From Proteles cristata cristata (Eukaryota; Chordata; Mammalia; Carnivora; Hyaenidae), in NCBI GenBank assembly GCA_017311185.1, contig JAESUZ010004128.1, forward strand, positions 310,001 through 374,000: DNA of 64,000 bases. The letters run 5' to 3'. Position 1 is the stretch's first letter; the number at the start of each line of letters is the position of its first letter. Made by a program: the position numbers and the translations under genes. This document shows, piece after piece, positions 43,885-64,000 of this stretch. Under the pieces are notes generated by a model. The model was not told the origin of the DNA, ran no database searches, and saw only the letters and a program-made list of their open reading frames with translations.

Positions 43885-43892
43885 AAAGACTT

Positions 43893-43990
43893 GGAGCATC
43901 TAGTCCATGGAACATGCGATCTTGATCTTGGGGTCATGATTTTGAGCCCTATGTTGGTCTTCGAGATTACTTAAGGAGGGAAAAAAAAAC
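43893..43990 (+). mobile_element. Short CAN-SINE variant, host of the previous copy
   Basis: gtccatggaacatgcgatct, cttgatcttggggtcatgat, ttcgagattac; its 5' end is split off by the SINE at 43668. Confidence 0.65.
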
Positions 43991-44419
43991 TCGAGAGGTA
44001 GTCAGACATGGAGGCTTAAGTACCATTTTAAGACAGAGAAATAAATTTATGGAGAAATGATAAGACAAAGAAAAAAGGGTTTTATTTAGCGAAGTTTGTT
44101 TGTGAAAGACTATTTTCGTGCCAGCTTTCTGTTGTCTTTGTGGCCATAAATCTCCCCCCAGGAGAGGAGATTTATGGCAGTCCTCATTTCTTAGAGTTTC
44201 TGGTCTTAGATAAAGGAAACCCCCAGATGGCCTCTTTCTTCATCTATTGTTTCTCAAAGCAAAATAATCAATATGCCAAATGGCATAATTTGGGGCAGTG
44301 TATTCTGATCTCCTTCAATGTCATGGTTGGTAGGGTGGGTACCTCAAATTGCTGTATTTCTTTTTTATATTCCTGGATTTTCCTACATGTCTATTCTCCA
44401 CATTTATGAATTTTAGAAT

Positions 44420-44880
44420 TATCTTAGAAAATTAGAAAATATTATTAAGATATTCAAAATAATTGCTATCAAAGTATAAATTATTGGGATTTTAATGGAA
44501 GTACATTGTATTAGCAATTCTGAGCAAATTAATAACCTTATAATCGTGCATCTTCCTGTCTGATTATTTGACTTTTCTTGTACCTTGGTGCCTTCATGCT
44601 TTTTCTGATATAGCTCTGATACATTCTTGTTAAGTTTTGCTTGAATATATTTTTTAAAACTTTTTTGCAAATATTTTTCTCCTTTACTCTAACCAGCTAT
44701 TGGTTGCAGCTGGAAAAACCACTCATTTTTGTATATTGATTTAGTAACTGGCTATATTGCTAGTTTCTAATAGTTTGTAATTTCTAAATAGCTTTTATTA
44801 AATTTTCCCTATTTTCTGTTAATTCTGAAAGTCATGATAATTTTGTCTTTTTTCAATTATATTTTTTTCATTCCCTTACC
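44420..44880 (-). mobile_element. Ancient L1 ORF2 fragment, antisense
   Basis: Reads like the reverse complement of the ORF2 thumb region (ttttgtatattgatttagta, aactggctatattgctag). Confidence 0.5.
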
Positions 44881-45639
44881 GGAGGAAAAGCGATCAATTA
44901 ATTAGAACACTGAGGTTCTTTAGTGGATGTACGACTTGGGAGTATCTTGCAGGGATAGTAGTATTTGGACAGGTAAGGAGGGGCAGGTGACTGAAACACA
45001 TCAGATTGAGAGGCCCAACTCCCCACTGTTGGAAATTGATTGTTAGGACGGATTGATGCCCCTGGAACTATACATATTACATCATAGAAAAAGTCACATG
45101 CTAGGGACTATGTCCTTTTCACACTAGGAACTACAGATAGCATTTATTTACATCACAACCAAATACTTAAAAGCCTGACATAAACACGTATACTCATTGG
45201 GAAACGAACGAGTCACAGTATCATTTTCAATAAAGCAGCATCAATTTAACATTTTTGAATTCTCAGACCTCAAATCCAAGATAAAGAGTCATAACAACCG
45301 TACCAATAAGATCCCCAATCCTTCAGCATTCTGGTCACCATGTGAATTAAAGTGAAGTGGGTTTTTTAAACCCTTTTGTTCCCCAGGTTCCTTCCCCACC
45401 TCAGGCGATACTCTCTAAAGATTGTATACATCCTTCAAGTTTCTCCACCGAATTGTTAACTTCTGAAGCTCAAGGCGTTTGGCTTTACGTGTCTCTGCCT
45501 CGTATCCCCTGCGGGGGACGCAGTGATCGGCTTTGAGCCACCGTGCAGAAAAGGGGCCATCCAATCTTGTGCTTGATCAGCACAGTGTCAATAGTCGTCA
45601 GTCATATTGTGAATCTTCGGTGCAATCGAGTGTTCTCCT
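44881..45639. other. LYPLA1 upstream flank
   Basis: No exon or clear repeat; CpG density rises from about 45480. Confidence 0.5.
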
Positions 45640-46157
45640 TCCCAGGTGAAGTTTAAAGGCGGAGGGGAGCCGACCCCCAAACTGCACACTGCTAGAGCCC
45701 CGAACGGACACACAGCGAGAGCTCCACCGGCCTCTCCCCGTCCAGTCCTTCCTGACTCACGACCCAGAGCACACCCCGGCTTTGGGAGACAAAGGAATGC
45801 ATATCTGGGACTGGGTACGGCCGGCTTTGGGGATCATTCTTTTCATTACGGGGCCCCAGGAGAGGACGATAAAGGTAGGCTCCGGGGGCCACGCTGCCGG
45901 CCTGGGCCTCCGCGCCGTCCCCGGGGTGGCCGGGACGCCCCACGGGAGCGAGCGCCACGTGGCCACCCGCACGGAGCACGCGCGGGCCGCGGGGTCCGAG
46001 GAGGTCAGCTCGGGCCGCCCCGCGGCCGCAGCCAACCGCGCGGGCGGAGAAGCCGGGCATCGTGACCCGCCCGGCGGGGGCGAGCGGCGGGGGAGGGGCG
46101 GCCGAGCTGCCTTGCGGAGCGCGGGCGCGCGCGGAGCCGGCGCAGGGCGGCGCGGGC

Positions 46158-46167
46158 GCGCACGCGC
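46158..46167. promoter_or_regulatory. NRF1-like palindrome GCGCACGCGC
   Basis: One base from the NRF1 core (GCGCATGCGC) and placed just upstream of the GC box. The surroundings are so CG-rich that chance is a real alternative. Confidence 0.3.
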
Positions 46168-46184
46168 CTGAGCGCGCGCCCGGA

Positions 46185-46197
46185 GGGGCGGGGCGGG
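46185..46197 (+). promoter_or_regulatory. Tandem GC box (Sp1/KLF type)
   Basis: GGGGCGGGGCGGG lies about 85-100 bases upstream of the LYPLA1 start codon. It is a canonical GC-box sequence; use in vivo is inferred. Confidence 0.55.
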
Positions 46198-46282
46198 ACT
46201 CGCCGCTCGCACGCCCTTGGGCCGGGCCGGGCGCCCGTTGTCCCTTTTTTCTGCCGACGCGCTCCGCCAGTCGAGCCGGTGT

Positions 46283-64000
<17,718 letters not shown>

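Noticed and set aside
46217..46282. Upstream in-frame ATG extending LYPLA1 by 22 residues
   Set aside because: The conserved protein starts MCGNNMS with the acylated Cys2; the extension reads as CpG-island sequence.

Overview
This is mammalian nuclear DNA, most likely from a carnivore and probably a felid. Well over sixty tRNA-derived SINEs of the CAN-SINE type (head 'ggggcgcctgggtggct..agtcggttaagcgtcc', body 'ctctgtgctgac..gagcctggagcc', CT-rich tract, A-rich tail) are scattered on both strands, several next to young L1 copies of one family. The species is an inference; I ran no alignment.

Two protein-coding genes are supported, arranged head to head. On the minus strand lies a complete MRPL15 (mitochondrial large-subunit ribosomal protein uL15m): five coding exons between 28660 and 20782 that join in phase to 296 codons plus a stop. 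On the plus strand, starting at 46283, lie the first three coding exons of LYPLA1 (acyl-protein thioesterase 1); the catalytic-serine exon and the rest are beyond the right edge. Each start sits in a CpG-rich block (about 28400-28960 and 45640-46740). The pair matches the known mammalian MRPL15/LYPLA1 neighbourhood (human 8q11).

Layout: 1-20.6 kb is the flank downstream of MRPL15, with no gene recognised. It holds old repeats, a broken endogenous retrovirus env-LTR piece (about 5.1-6.5 kb), and a near full-length but dead L1 (12.6-19.5 kb) carrying two SINE insertions, an antisense L1 insertion and a SINE fused to its 5' end. 20.6-28.7 kb is MRPL15; its third intron contains a UQCR11 retrocopy with an uninterrupted 56-codon frame. 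28.7-46.2 kb is the intergenic space, filled by an old L2 split by an old L1, and an old L1 (36.9-41.6 kb) riddled with younger insertions, including a twin-primed (5'-inverted) L1. 46.2-64 kb is LYPLA1, mostly its 15.2-kb second intron.

I found no CRISPR array, operon, prokaryotic system or new protein family. The more notable observations are retrotransposition products that can be read directly from target-site duplications (TSDs): a SINE-L1 composite inside one TSD, a 33-bp tail-less SINE head with its own TSD, repeated use of the same target sites, a near-1-kb L1 inverted repeat, and the open UQCR11 retrocopy inside another mitochondrial gene.
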